Of a stretch of 64,000 bases of DNA, positions 55,744 through 63,430 are shown piece by piece. The notes beneath the pieces are model-generated. The model was not told the DNA's origin and did no database searches. It saw nothing but the letters and a program-made list of their open reading frames with translations. The position numbers were made by a program, and so were the translations under genes. Where the stretch lies: assembly GCF_003337305.1 (NCBI RefSeq), contig NZ_QPJO01000001.1, positions 769,203 through 833,202 on the forward strand. Reading direction: 5' to 3'. How positions within the stretch are numbered: position 1 is the stretch's first letter; the number at the start of each line of letters is the position of its first letter. The DNA comes from Winogradskyella arenosi. GTDB lineage: Bacteria > Bacteroidota > Bacteroidia > Flavobacteriales > Flavobacteriaceae.

Positions 55744-55807
55744 TATTTGAGAGACAGGAGGATTTGTAAACCTTCTATAGGGAAGAAGAATCTATATTAT
55801 AATTTTA

Positions 55808-55834
55808 GTCTATTTTTGATATAAATCAATAGAC
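55808..55834 (+). promoter_or_regulatory. -7 box of the TPR kinase inside an inverted repeat
   Basis: TATTTTTG (55811-55818) lies within GTCTATT (55808-55814) and AATAGAC (55828-55834), an inverted repeat ending 1 base before the TTG start at 55836. A regulator binding there would cover the promoter. Confidence 0.4.
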
Positions 55835-55835
55835 C

Positions 55836-57884
55836 TTGTTGAAACAAATCATTTTAATAGGCTTCCTATATTTTGGTAGTATTCTATACCTTGGAGCTCA
55901 AAACAAAGCCCTTAACCAAATAAATGCCTTAATTGAGCAGTCGCAAGACCTGAACTTTGACTCGAATCAGCGTTTAGAATTTGCGCTTCGGTCATCGGAA
56001 TTGGCTACAGAGACTCAAATAGATTCCTTGATTTTAAAAGCGAATCGAAATTTGTCTGTGTCTTATTTTCATTCAGAATTATATGATAAATATATAAGTC
56101 TTAACCGTGGAAATTTTGAACTTGCTAAGAAACTAAACGATTCAAGCTCTATAATTGTAGCCGCCTCCAATTTGGGCTCGTCGTATCGTTATTTTGAAGA
56201 AAATGATAGCTCTTATTACTTTTATTCCCAGTCCTTAAAATATTTTTCACCCAATGAAATTTCTGAAAAAAAGGCGACCGCCTTACTTTATATAGCTGAT
56301 ATTCTTCAGATTGAAAAAATATATGCGGGAGCTGAAGAGTCTGCCATTAAATCCATTCAAATTCTAAGCAGACTCCCTAAAAACAAAATCCGATCCGATA
56401 AATTATGGAATGCCTACAATCTTTTAGGGATCATTTCTAAAGAACTAGGACATTACCAAGCGGCTATTGATTATTACGATAAGTCTAATGCCTATACCGA
56501 TATTATTGATGATGGCTATCTCAACGAAATTTATTCCATTAATAACAAAGCGGGCGTTTATAGAAGAATGGGCGATTATGCTAAAGCCATAGAACTTTAC
56601 AAATCCCTATTAGAAGCCCGGAACCAGTATGAAGGGGAAGATCCGTCCTTTTATGCCACCATACTAAATAATGTAGCCGATACAGAATTAGAATCGGGTA
56701 ACTATAATTTTCAAACTGTTCAAGGACAATTCAGCGACGCTTACCGTATGGCGAATGATTTGGATGACGACGTGCTTAAAATGAACGTCGCACTGCATAC
56801 GGCAAAGTTATACAAGGAGGAGCAAGTCTTAGATTCCGTGGTTAAATATGCCAATGAAGCCTTAACGATTTCTTATGAAGTATCGTCTAATGAAATTAAA
56901 CAAGAAGCATTGCTATTGCTCGCTGATACTGATGATGGCGACAAAGGAAAATACTATTTAAAAGAACATATTAGAATTTCAGACAGTTTGCTTGAGGTTG
57001 ACCATGCAGTAAGAAATAAATATGCCCGTATAGAATTTGAAACTGATGAATTAGAGGCTCAAAATGAAAGAATAGAAGCTGAAAATGCACAAATCTCTAA
57101 AGAAAATCTGTATTTAGTGATGCTAACTTTAGGTGTAATTTTCTTTGCGATTTTACTCTATATCGTCATCTTACAACGGGTAAAAAATAGAAAGTTAGAA
57201 ATGATGCAGATGCAGCAGAAAGCCAATGAAGACATCTATAATTTAATGTTGGTTCAACAAGATAAAGTTGATGAAGCCCGAGCGAAAGAAAAAGTTAGAG
57301 TGTCTAAAGAGTTGCATGATGGTGTTTTAGGGCGACTTTTTGGTATTCGTCTAAGTTTGGATAGTATAAACTTAAAGGAAGGTCAAGATGCGGTGTTAAC
57401 TCGCGCAAAGTATATTCAACAGCTTCAGAATGTAGAACAGGATATTCGGAAAATTTCTCATGAATTAAATACCGATTTTGTCTCTGGATCAGGATTTATG
57501 GATATTGTTCAGGAGCTGGTTGAAAACCAGGCTGTAGCTTATGATTTAGCGTACAGCTTTAAGTTTACGGATGATATTGATTGGGATGAGATTTCCAATA
57601 AAACGAAAATCAATATTTATAGAGTTATTCAAGAGTCGATGCAGAATATCTATAAACACGCCAATGCAAACCAAATTGAGATTAGTATTTCTTTAGAAAA
57701 AGGTTTAATTTGCTTAAATATCACAGACGACGGTGACGGTTTTGATAGTGCAAAAACGAAGAAGGGTATTGGCTTAAAAAACATGAAATCGCGCGTTGAA
57801 GATATAAACGGAACCATCACTTTTACCTCTGAAAAAGGAAATGGTACCCTTGTAAATGTAAAATTCCCCTATATAAATTTATAA
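55836..57884 (+). CDS. TPR-containing sensor histidine kinase (NarX/HisKA_3 type)
   Basis: 682 residues. Signal peptide (ILIGFLYFGSILYLGAQ), then a predicted periplasmic array of TPR-like helical repeats (about 25-395, for example GHYQAAIDYYDKSNAY and GDYAKAIELYKSLLEAR). A coiled coil and one transmembrane helix follow (about 425-447: YLVMLTLGVIFFAILLYIVI), then HisKA_3 with His494 in SKELHDGVLGRL and HATPase (NIYRVIQESMQNIYKHANAN, DDGDGFD, GIGLKNMKSRV). The start is TTG at 55836 (or 55839). The TPR sensory part faces the compartment to which the adjacent peptides would be exported. The response regulator follows after 3 bases. Confidence 0.92.
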   Translation: MLKQIILIGFLYFGSILYLGAQNKALNQINALIEQSQDLNFDSNQRLEFALRSSELATETQIDSLILKANRNLSVSYFHSELYDKYISLNRGNFELAKKLNDSSSIIVAASNLGSSYRYFEENDSSYYFYSQSLKYFSPNEISEKKATALLYIADILQIEKIYAGAEESAIKSIQILSRLPKNKIRSDKLWNAYNLLGIISKELGHYQAAIDYYDKSNAYTDIIDDGYLNEIYSINNKAGVYRRMGDYAKAIELYKSLLEARNQYEGEDPSFYATILNNVADTELESGNYNFQTVQGQFSDAYRMANDLDDDVLKMNVALHTAKLYKEEQVLDSVVKYANEALTISYEVSSNEIKQEALLLLADTDDGDKGKYYLKEHIRISDSLLEVDHAVRNKYARIEFETDELEAQNERIEAENAQISKENLYLVMLTLGVIFFAILLYIVILQRVKNRKLEMMQMQQKANEDIYNLMLVQQDKVDEARAKEKVRVSKELHDGVLGRLFGIRLSLDSINLKEGQDAVLTRAKYIQQLQNVEQDIRKISHELNTDFVSGSGFMDIVQELVENQAVAYDLAYSFKFTDDIDWDEISNKTKINIYRVIQESMQNIYKHANANQIEISISLEKGLICLNITDDGDGFDSAKTKKGIGLKNMKSRVEDINGTITFTSEKGNGTLVNVKFPYINL

Positions 57885-57887
57885 TTC

Positions 57888-58556
57888 ATGGAACACATTA
57901 AAATATTAATGGTCGATGATCATCCGATTATAATTGAAGGCTATCAAAATGTATTGACGGCCACTAAAAAGGACGATCAAACCCTGTATATTGACACAGC
58001 TAATAATTGCGATACGGCAGTAGCAATGATGGAACGTGCTTCTAAAAAATACCCTTATCACGTCTGCTTTTTTGATATAAGTTTACCCGGATCGGAAGAT
58101 GGAAAGTATGCCTCTGGTGAAGATCTCGCTTTATTGGCCAGAGAACTTATGCCAAGAACTAAAATCGTTATTTTAACGATGTTTAATGAGACCTTCCGTA
58201 TTCATAATATCGTTAAAGAAATTAACCCAGATGGCTTTCTTATAAAAAGTGATTTGACGTCTATGGAATTGGCTGATGGCTTTCAGCAAATTTTAGAATC
58301 GCCTCCTTATTACAGCAGCACGGTACAGAGTTATATAAAAAAGACCATTACAAGCGATATTTACGTCGATGATATCAACAGAAAAATTCTACATTTATTA
58401 GCACAGGGTATTCGTACTAAAAATCTTAATGAGTATTTTGATATTTCTACCAGTGCTATTGAAAAACGAAAAAAACAGCTTAAAGTTTTGTTTGAAATCG
58501 AGGATGGAAAAGATGAAACGCTACTAAAAGAAGCTCGTGAAAAAGGCTATTTATAA
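57888..58556 (+). CDS. NarL/FixJ-like response regulator
   Basis: 222 residues. Receiver with D10/D11, phosphoacceptor D63 in VCFFDISLPGSEDG, Thr in VILTMFNE and Lys in FLIKSD. The C-terminal helix-turn-helix (about 160-205: INRKILHLLAQGIRTKNLNE and YFDISTSAIEKRKKQLK) is a diverged LuxR-type domain. It is co-transcribed with the kinase. The target is not evident; the peptide array and its own promoter are first candidates. Confidence 0.9.
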   Translation: MEHIKILMVDDHPIIIEGYQNVLTATKKDDQTLYIDTANNCDTAVAMMERASKKYPYHVCFFDISLPGSEDGKYASGEDLALLARELMPRTKIVILTMFNETFRIHNIVKEINPDGFLIKSDLTSMELADGFQQILESPPYYSSTVQSYIKKTITSDIYVDDINRKILHLLAQGIRTKNLNEYFDISTSAIEKRKKQLKVLFEIEDGKDETLLKEAREKGYL

Positions 58557-58684
58557 ATAAAAATGTTAAAAAACAGCTTTTTTAGTAATTTAAAAATGCT
58601 TGAAACCCCAGTAAAATAAGGAAAGTACGGTTTTACCACAACATGGTTACGGTTTTTCCGCAGTTCAAAGTTAAATGTGTTATA

Positions 58685-58692
58685 TATCTTTG
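58685..58692 (+). promoter_or_regulatory. Orphan TAnnTTTG box in the intergenic region
   Basis: TATCTTTG faces the terminator at 58756-58792 with no protein gene between them; a short RNA of about 95 bases would result. Confidence 0.35.
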
Positions 58693-58697
58693 TACCA

Positions 58698-58790
58698 TCA
58701 GCAAAAGTTAATTAATCCCTTATTAAGTTATTGTTGAATTAATAGCAAGAAAAACAAGCCTAGTTATCTCTTATATAACTAGGCTTTTTC
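58698..58790 (+). ncRNA. Possible small RNA
   Basis: It lies between the orphan -7 box and a strong terminator. It contains TTAATCCCTTATT (58712-58724), also found in two linkers of the peptide array. Speculative: no -33 element is seen. Confidence 0.25.
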
Positions 58791-58792
58791 TA
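58756..58792. terminator. Bidirectional terminator
   Basis: The perfect 12-bp stem AAGCCTAGTTAT/ATAACTAGGCTT is followed by a T-rich stretch on the plus strand and preceded by A-rich bases. It serves the regulator or small RNA and DUF456. Confidence 0.8.
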
Positions 58793-58802
58793 TTTTTTAC
58801 AG

Positions 58803-59300
58803 TTAATACCAGGCCGAATTATGGTCTGATAACTCCACAATAAAGCAGCCCAAATAAATAAGGGCCACTATAAATTTTAAAAAGGTTGAGGCTATAAATC
58901 CTAAGAATGCCCCGAAGGCCGCTTTTAAGGCTTTATTAAAATCATTACGATGTAGCATTTCGCCAATAAGCGCACCAATAAAAGGCCCAATTATAATTCC
59001 AAAAGGAATTGGTGAAATTAAACCGATAAGCAATCCTAAGGTAGTGCCAATCATTCCGGCTTTGCTACCACCAAAACGTTTGGTGCCCATAGCGGGAATA
59101 ATATAATCTAAAACATAAATAAAAATAGCAAAAAGGAGGGTGACGATTAAAAAAGTTAGACTTAAGCTTACACCTTCAGTAAAATGAAGCACTAAAAGCC
59201 CGGTCCAACTAGTGAGTGGTCCAGGTAGTATTGGTAGAAAGCTCCCTATAATCCCTAAGAGCATTAAAAGTAGGGCTAAACACACTAGAAAAATTTCCAT
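58803..59300 (-). CDS. DUF456 family membrane protein
   Basis: 165 residues with about five hydrophobic segments. GIIGSFLPILPGPLTSWTGL at the N-terminus, DYIIPAMGTKRFGGSKAGM and PFGIIIGPFIGALIGE are DUF456 hallmarks. The function is unknown. It is divergent from the BlaI-like gene; the shared 198-base gap holds a large inverted repeat. Confidence 0.88.
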   Translation of the reverse strand: MEIFLVCLALLLMLLGIIGSFLPILPGPLTSWTGLLVLHFTEGVSLSLTFLIVTLLFAIFIYVLDYIIPAMGTKRFGGSKAGMIGTTLGLLIGLISPIPFGIIIGPFIGALIGEMLHRNDFNKALKAAFGAFLGFIASTFLKFIVALIYLGCFIVELSDHNSAWY

Positions 59301-59355
59301 ATTCTTTAATTTAATGTAGTGATAAGACGTTTTTCAGGCTTTAATGTTACAACTT

Positions 59356-59395
59356 TATAACTAAAAAATTAGTTCAAACTAATTTTTTAGTTATA
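59356..59395. promoter_or_regulatory. Perfect 19-bp inverted repeat, probable BlaI-family operator
   Basis: TATAACTAAAAAATTAGTT (59356-59374), CA, then its exact reverse complement (59377-59395). It lies in the divergent region between DUF456 and the BlaI-like gene, 104-143 bases from the latter's ATG. BlaI/MecI-type dimers bind inverted repeats near their own promoter. A terminator is excluded because both flanking genes start here. Confidence 0.6.
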
Positions 59396-59498
59396 TTAGC
59401 GATATGATTTACAGTATTATACATGGTATTTTGAATTGATTTCAAGATCTCATATTGGTTTAACATAATATGAATCCAACTTTATAGAAGGCATAACT

Positions 59499-59858
59499 AT
59501 GAAACAATTAACTAAGGCTGAAGAGGAGATTATGCAAGCGTTATGGCAGCTTAAAAAAGCCAATGTAAAAGCGGTAATAGAAACCTTACCCGAGCCAAAG
59601 CCGGCTTATAATACCGTATCTACGATAATTAGAATTTTAGAGTCTAAAGGTTTTGTAGACTATGAGAAAAAAGGAAAAGGACATGTGTATTTTCCTGTTG
59701 TGGCTAAAGAATCTTACAGTAATCAATCCATTAATAAATTAGTCGATAATTATTTTCAAGGTTCATTTAAAAGTATGTTGTCTTTCTTTGTTCAGAAAAA
59801 TGATGTAGACATAAAAGATATAGAAGTCTTATTAGAAGAAATTAATCAAAAGGACTAA
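59499..59858 (+). CDS. BlaI/MecI/CopY family repressor
   Basis: 119 residues. The N-terminal winged helix (about 1-75: LTKAEEEIMQALWQLKKANV, PAYNTVSTIIRILESKGFVD) and C-terminal dimerisation helix match BlaI. The M56 peptidase gene starts 2 bases after the stop. The pair resembles the beta-lactam sensor system, but no beta-lactamase gene is seen. Confidence 0.93.
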   Translation: MKQLTKAEEEIMQALWQLKKANVKAVIETLPEPKPAYNTVSTIIRILESKGFVDYEKKGKGHVYFPVVAKESYSNQSINKLVDNYFQGSFKSMLSFFVQKNDVDIKDIEVLLEEINQKD

Positions 59859-59860
59859 TT

Positions 59861-61696
59861 ATGCTTTACACCATTCTTCAAATTATAGCATTTCAGGCTT
59901 TGTTTTTATTGGTTTACGATTTGTTTTTAAAGCGTGAAACCTTCTTTAATTGTAATCGAGCCTATTTAATGTTGACGTCTATTTTGTCGCTTATTTTACC
60001 TTTTGTAAAGTTCTCGACACTAAAAACGATGACAACTAAAGATATGGTGATTCACTTGCCTGAAGTATTTATTGGTGCCAAAGCACCAACGGTTTATGAG
60101 GTGCAAACGGCAGAATTAGCAGGTATTGTTTTAGAGCAACCGCAAACCCCAATTTGGCGAATTATCGCTTACACAGGTATTGTAATAGCAACACTTATTT
60201 TCCTCGTAAAAATCATCAATTTATATTGGGTCAAATATAAAAACCCAAAACGTTGGAAAGGGAATGTGCTTATTGTGAGTCTTATAAAGAGTGCTACGGC
60301 CTATTCATTTTTCAATACTATTTTTTTAGGAGAACGCATTTCGGAAACTGAAAAATCAACTATTTACGAGCATGAATTAGTGCATATTAAGGAACTACAC
60401 ACTTTAGATTTATTATTTTTTGAAGTGCTACGTATCATTTTTTGGTTTAATCCATTAGTCTATATCTACCAAAATAGAATAAAAGAATTACACGAATACA
60501 TTGCTGATGCTAAAGCGGTAAAGCAAAGCGGGATATCGGAATATTATAAAAGTTTACTCAATCAGGTTTTAGATGTTAATCAGGCGTCTTTTACCAATGC
60601 ATTTTTCAATTCATCATTAATCAAAAAACGAATCGTTATGTTACAAAAATCAAAATCAAAACAACTTCATCTTATTAAGTATGCCTTATTAATTCCTATG
60701 GTATTTGGGATGTTAATTTATACCTCTACCGAAGTTAGAGCGCAGGAGAAAACAACGGAACAAGAGCAGGTATCTGATCAAGAACTAACTGAGGCAGAAC
60801 TGGTAGAGAAGTACCGTAATAAAATACTTGAAATGAAAAAAAATGGAGCCACCTTTTTTGAAATTTCAGATTATGCAGGCATGGATGGAAAAAGTGAAGA
60901 GCGATACATCCCATCTAAAACACGGTATTTAAAGTTTAAAGCTTACATGCAATATATTGCAGATGGTATGATTAAAAGAAAAACTGAAGACGGTACTTTG
61001 TCACAGTCCCATAAGGATACTGCAGAGCTTATGAGTATGGATACATTTGCTAGCTACCAAGAATTCAGGGATTTTAAAAACACAAAAGAGGAAAAAGAAC
61101 GATGGGAAGCAAATACGGATGATGGTGTTTTAAAACTATTTGTTGAAGATACTGCCAACAAAACGGAAGAAGAAACTAAACGCTATAATGCTTTATTGAA
61201 GCAATTAGAAAATGATGCGTACTTTAATAAATTAGTAGTCACAGATGGTCGCTCAACACTAGTCTTAGATTCCTATATTTCAGCAGAGGGAGAAGAGGTT
61301 ATAAAAGATGAAATTGTGGAAATTCCATTTACAGTAGTCGAAGAAAGTCCAACAACAGTTGAGTGTAAAGATTTAGAACGCAATGAGGACCGAAAGGATT
61401 GTTTGAGTATGCTTGTTAACAAACATATAAGTGAAAACTTTAATACAAGTGTGGGTGACAATTTAAGCCCAGGAAGAAAACGCGTTTTTGTACAATTTAA
61501 AATTGATAGTGATGGTACGGTAAAAGAAATTATGGCCAGAGCTCCAAGCCCAATGTTAGAAGAAGAAGCTAAGCGTGTTATTGCGACACTACCTCAGTTT
61601 ATTCCGGGGAAACAAAAAGGTGAAATTGTAGTGGTGCCATTTTCTATTCCTATTGTTTTTGAGGTTGCATCAAAAGCAGAACCTAAAAAAGAATAA
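59861..61696 (+). CDS. BlaR1-like M56 metallopeptidase with a TonB-like C-terminal domain
   Basis: 611 residues. N-terminal transmembrane helices (about 5-115) and the zinc motif H171-ELVH in YEHELVHIKELH, with FNPLVYIYQNRIKELHEYIAD; a further helix at about 273-290. The C-terminal part lacks a penicillin-binding domain and instead holds a region of about 110 residues with VECKDLERNEDRKDC (about 500) and a TonB-C-like fold (LSPGRKRVFVQFKIDSDGTV to the end). It probably senses an envelope signal and cleaves BlaI-type repressors. The ligand is unknown. Confidence 0.88.
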   Translation: MLYTILQIIAFQALFLLVYDLFLKRETFFNCNRAYLMLTSILSLILPFVKFSTLKTMTTKDMVIHLPEVFIGAKAPTVYEVQTAELAGIVLEQPQTPIWRIIAYTGIVIATLIFLVKIINLYWVKYKNPKRWKGNVLIVSLIKSATAYSFFNTIFLGERISETEKSTIYEHELVHIKELHTLDLLFFEVLRIIFWFNPLVYIYQNRIKELHEYIADAKAVKQSGISEYYKSLLNQVLDVNQASFTNAFFNSSLIKKRIVMLQKSKSKQLHLIKYALLIPMVFGMLIYTSTEVRAQEKTTEQEQVSDQELTEAELVEKYRNKILEMKKNGATFFEISDYAGMDGKSEERYIPSKTRYLKFKAYMQYIADGMIKRKTEDGTLSQSHKDTAELMSMDTFASYQEFRDFKNTKEEKERWEANTDDGVLKLFVEDTANKTEEETKRYNALLKQLENDAYFNKLVVTDGRSTLVLDSYISAEGEEVIKDEIVEIPFTVVEESPTTVECKDLERNEDRKDCLSMLVNKHISENFNTSVGDNLSPGRKRVFVQFKIDSDGTVKEIMARAPSPMLEEEAKRVIATLPQFIPGKQKGEIVVVPFSIPIVFEVASKAEPKKE

Positions 61697-61702
61697 TTCC
61701 TT

Positions 61703-62839
61703 ATGTGTATGAAATTCATAGTGTGGAGTTTGTTTTTTCTGTCTATTTCAAGTTTAAAAGCACAAGAGCTTAAAGCTACAGCAGATGACTATTATGTTAA
61801 TGGCAATTATTCAAAAGCCATCGAAACCTATAAGTCTTTGAAGAATTTAAATCCGGTTTATGATGATATCGCTAAGGCTTATGTTGCTATTGGTATCTAT
61901 GATAAAGCTATAGAATATTATGAAAAAGCTATAAAATCTAATAATGAAGATTTATTAACACGATATGAATTTGCAAAACTGTTAACGCGAACAAAAAAAT
62001 ATAAAAAGGCCAATCAGTTGTTTTTTAACCTTATTGTATCCGATAGCTTAAACCCTAATTACCATTACGAGTTGGGCATTGTTTTGGAAAAGCAAAAAGA
62101 CAGTACGGCTTTAGCGCAATTTATGGAGGCTTATCAGCTAGATAACACGCATCAAAAGGCGATTTTTAAAATTGCTAAACAGCATTTAATGAAGCGTGAT
62201 TTTGTATCTACACATACGTATGCAGACAAGGGGTTAGAAAGCTATAAAAATAATGTAGAACTCATAAGCCTTAAAGCACAAGCCTATTACCATCAAGAAT
62301 ACTATACGCATGCTGTAGTGTGGTTTAATAAATTGTTAGATTTAGGTGAAAAGTCGGAGTTTATTCATGAGAAATTGAGCCTCAGTTATGCTGAAAATTC
62401 AGAATACAAGGAGGCTATTTATCACCGAAAACAAGCCTTAAAATATAGTCCAAATGACGCTAATGCCTTATTTGTTATAGGGTCCTATTACCAAAGTTTA
62501 AATGATTTTGAACGTGCTGAAGACTATATTAAGAAAGCTTTATTACTGAAAGATCTTCCTTTGTCAAAGGAATACCAACAATTAGGAATTGTATTGAATC
62601 GCCAGAAAAAGTACGCTCAAGCCCTTAAAGCCTTTCAGAAATCCTTAAAAGAAGATCCTACAAATGTTATGACTGAGTTTTATATCCTTAGAACTAAAGA
62701 TGAATATTATGCCGATGTGGACTCTAAAATTAAGATGTACGAGCAATTTATATCACAAAAAACGAAAAGCCCATTTTTGAGTTATGCGCAAGGACGATTA
62801 AAAAAATTAAAGCAAGAAAAATTCACGGAACAAGAGTAA
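61703..62839 (+). CDS. Tetratricopeptide-repeat protein, exported
   Basis: 378 residues. Signal peptide ends SLKAQ, then about nine TPR-like repeats (GNYSKAIETYKSLKNLNPVY, GIYDKAIEYYEKAI, KKYAQALKAFQKSLKEDP). It is probably a periplasmic scaffold. It starts 6 bases after the peptidase gene, making it third in the BlaI operon. ATGs at 61703 and 61709 are both possible. Confidence 0.85.
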   Translation: MCMKFIVWSLFFLSISSLKAQELKATADDYYVNGNYSKAIETYKSLKNLNPVYDDIAKAYVAIGIYDKAIEYYEKAIKSNNEDLLTRYEFAKLLTRTKKYKKANQLFFNLIVSDSLNPNYHYELGIVLEKQKDSTALAQFMEAYQLDNTHQKAIFKIAKQHLMKRDFVSTHTYADKGLESYKNNVELISLKAQAYYHQEYYTHAVVWFNKLLDLGEKSEFIHEKLSLSYAENSEYKEAIYHRKQALKYSPNDANALFVIGSYYQSLNDFERAEDYIKKALLLKDLPLSKEYQQLGIVLNRQKKYAQALKAFQKSLKEDPTNVMTEFYILRTKDEYYADVDSKIKMYEQFISQKTKSPFLSYAQGRLKKLKQEKFTEQE

Positions 62840-62951
62840 GTCGTCTTAAAAATTAAAATGAAGCCCTAGACCATAGCGTTCCACCTAAAAGGGAACTGTC
62901 TCATTACTTTTTGAATAAAATATCGTACTTTTCGCTATCAGAATACTAGTA

Positions 62952-63428
62952 ATGAATCGAATTGTTTGTCTTTTAATCTTACTTATTGCAACCTCTTGCA
63001 ATTATTTTGAAAAGAAAAAAGTCTATCCTGAAGATTTGCTTGAAGAAGAACTGCAAACCTTTAATTGGAACGAAGTTGACACGTATCCTACTTTTAGAAA
63101 TTGTGAGGCCTTGATAGAAAAAGAGGACAAGCGCGATTGTTTTCAGAACACCTTAATAGGAAACGTGAATAGCTATTTAGCCGCACAGAACCTTTTTGTT
63201 ACTAAAGATGTTAACGACACCATTAGACTTCAGATTATTATTGATAATAACGGGAAATTAAACATAAGCTCTATGGTCATTGCGCCGGAAACGCGTCAGG
63301 AAATTCCAGAAATTGATAGTCTCTTACGTCAGAGTTTAATGCACTTACCCACCATTTATCCGGCTATTAAAAGACGCCAAGAGGTGACCACAGCTTTTGA
63401 GCTGCCTATTATCGTCAATATTCAATAA
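62952..63428 (+). CDS. Lipoprotein sharing the BlaR1-like C-terminal module
   Basis: 158 residues, lipobox ATSC (Cys16). YPTFRNCEALIEKEDKRDC corresponds to VECKDLERNEDRKDC of the peptidase. A TonB-C-like stretch follows (RLQIIIDNNGKLNISSMVIA to LPIIVNIQ). It lacks a transmembrane anchor, so the module is probably periplasmic and lipid-anchored. It lies 112 bases after the TPR gene and may be the fourth gene of the group. Confidence 0.75.
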   Translation: MNRIVCLLILLIATSCNYFEKKKVYPEDLLEEELQTFNWNEVDTYPTFRNCEALIEKEDKRDCFQNTLIGNVNSYLAAQNLFVTKDVNDTIRLQIIIDNNGKLNISSMVIAPETRQEIPEIDSLLRQSLMHLPTIYPAIKRRQEVTTAFELPIIVNIQ

Positions 63429-63430
63429 AC

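Noticed and set aside
55741..55770. AGGAGG-like sequence as ribosome binding site of the kinase
   Set aside because: It lies about 80 bases before the kinase start, and Shine-Dalgarno sites are otherwise absent in this genome segment.
59499..61696. Beta-lactam resistance operon
   Set aside because: The regulator and peptidase resemble BlaI/BlaR1, but there is no beta-lactamase or PBP gene and the sensor lacks the penicillin-binding domain.
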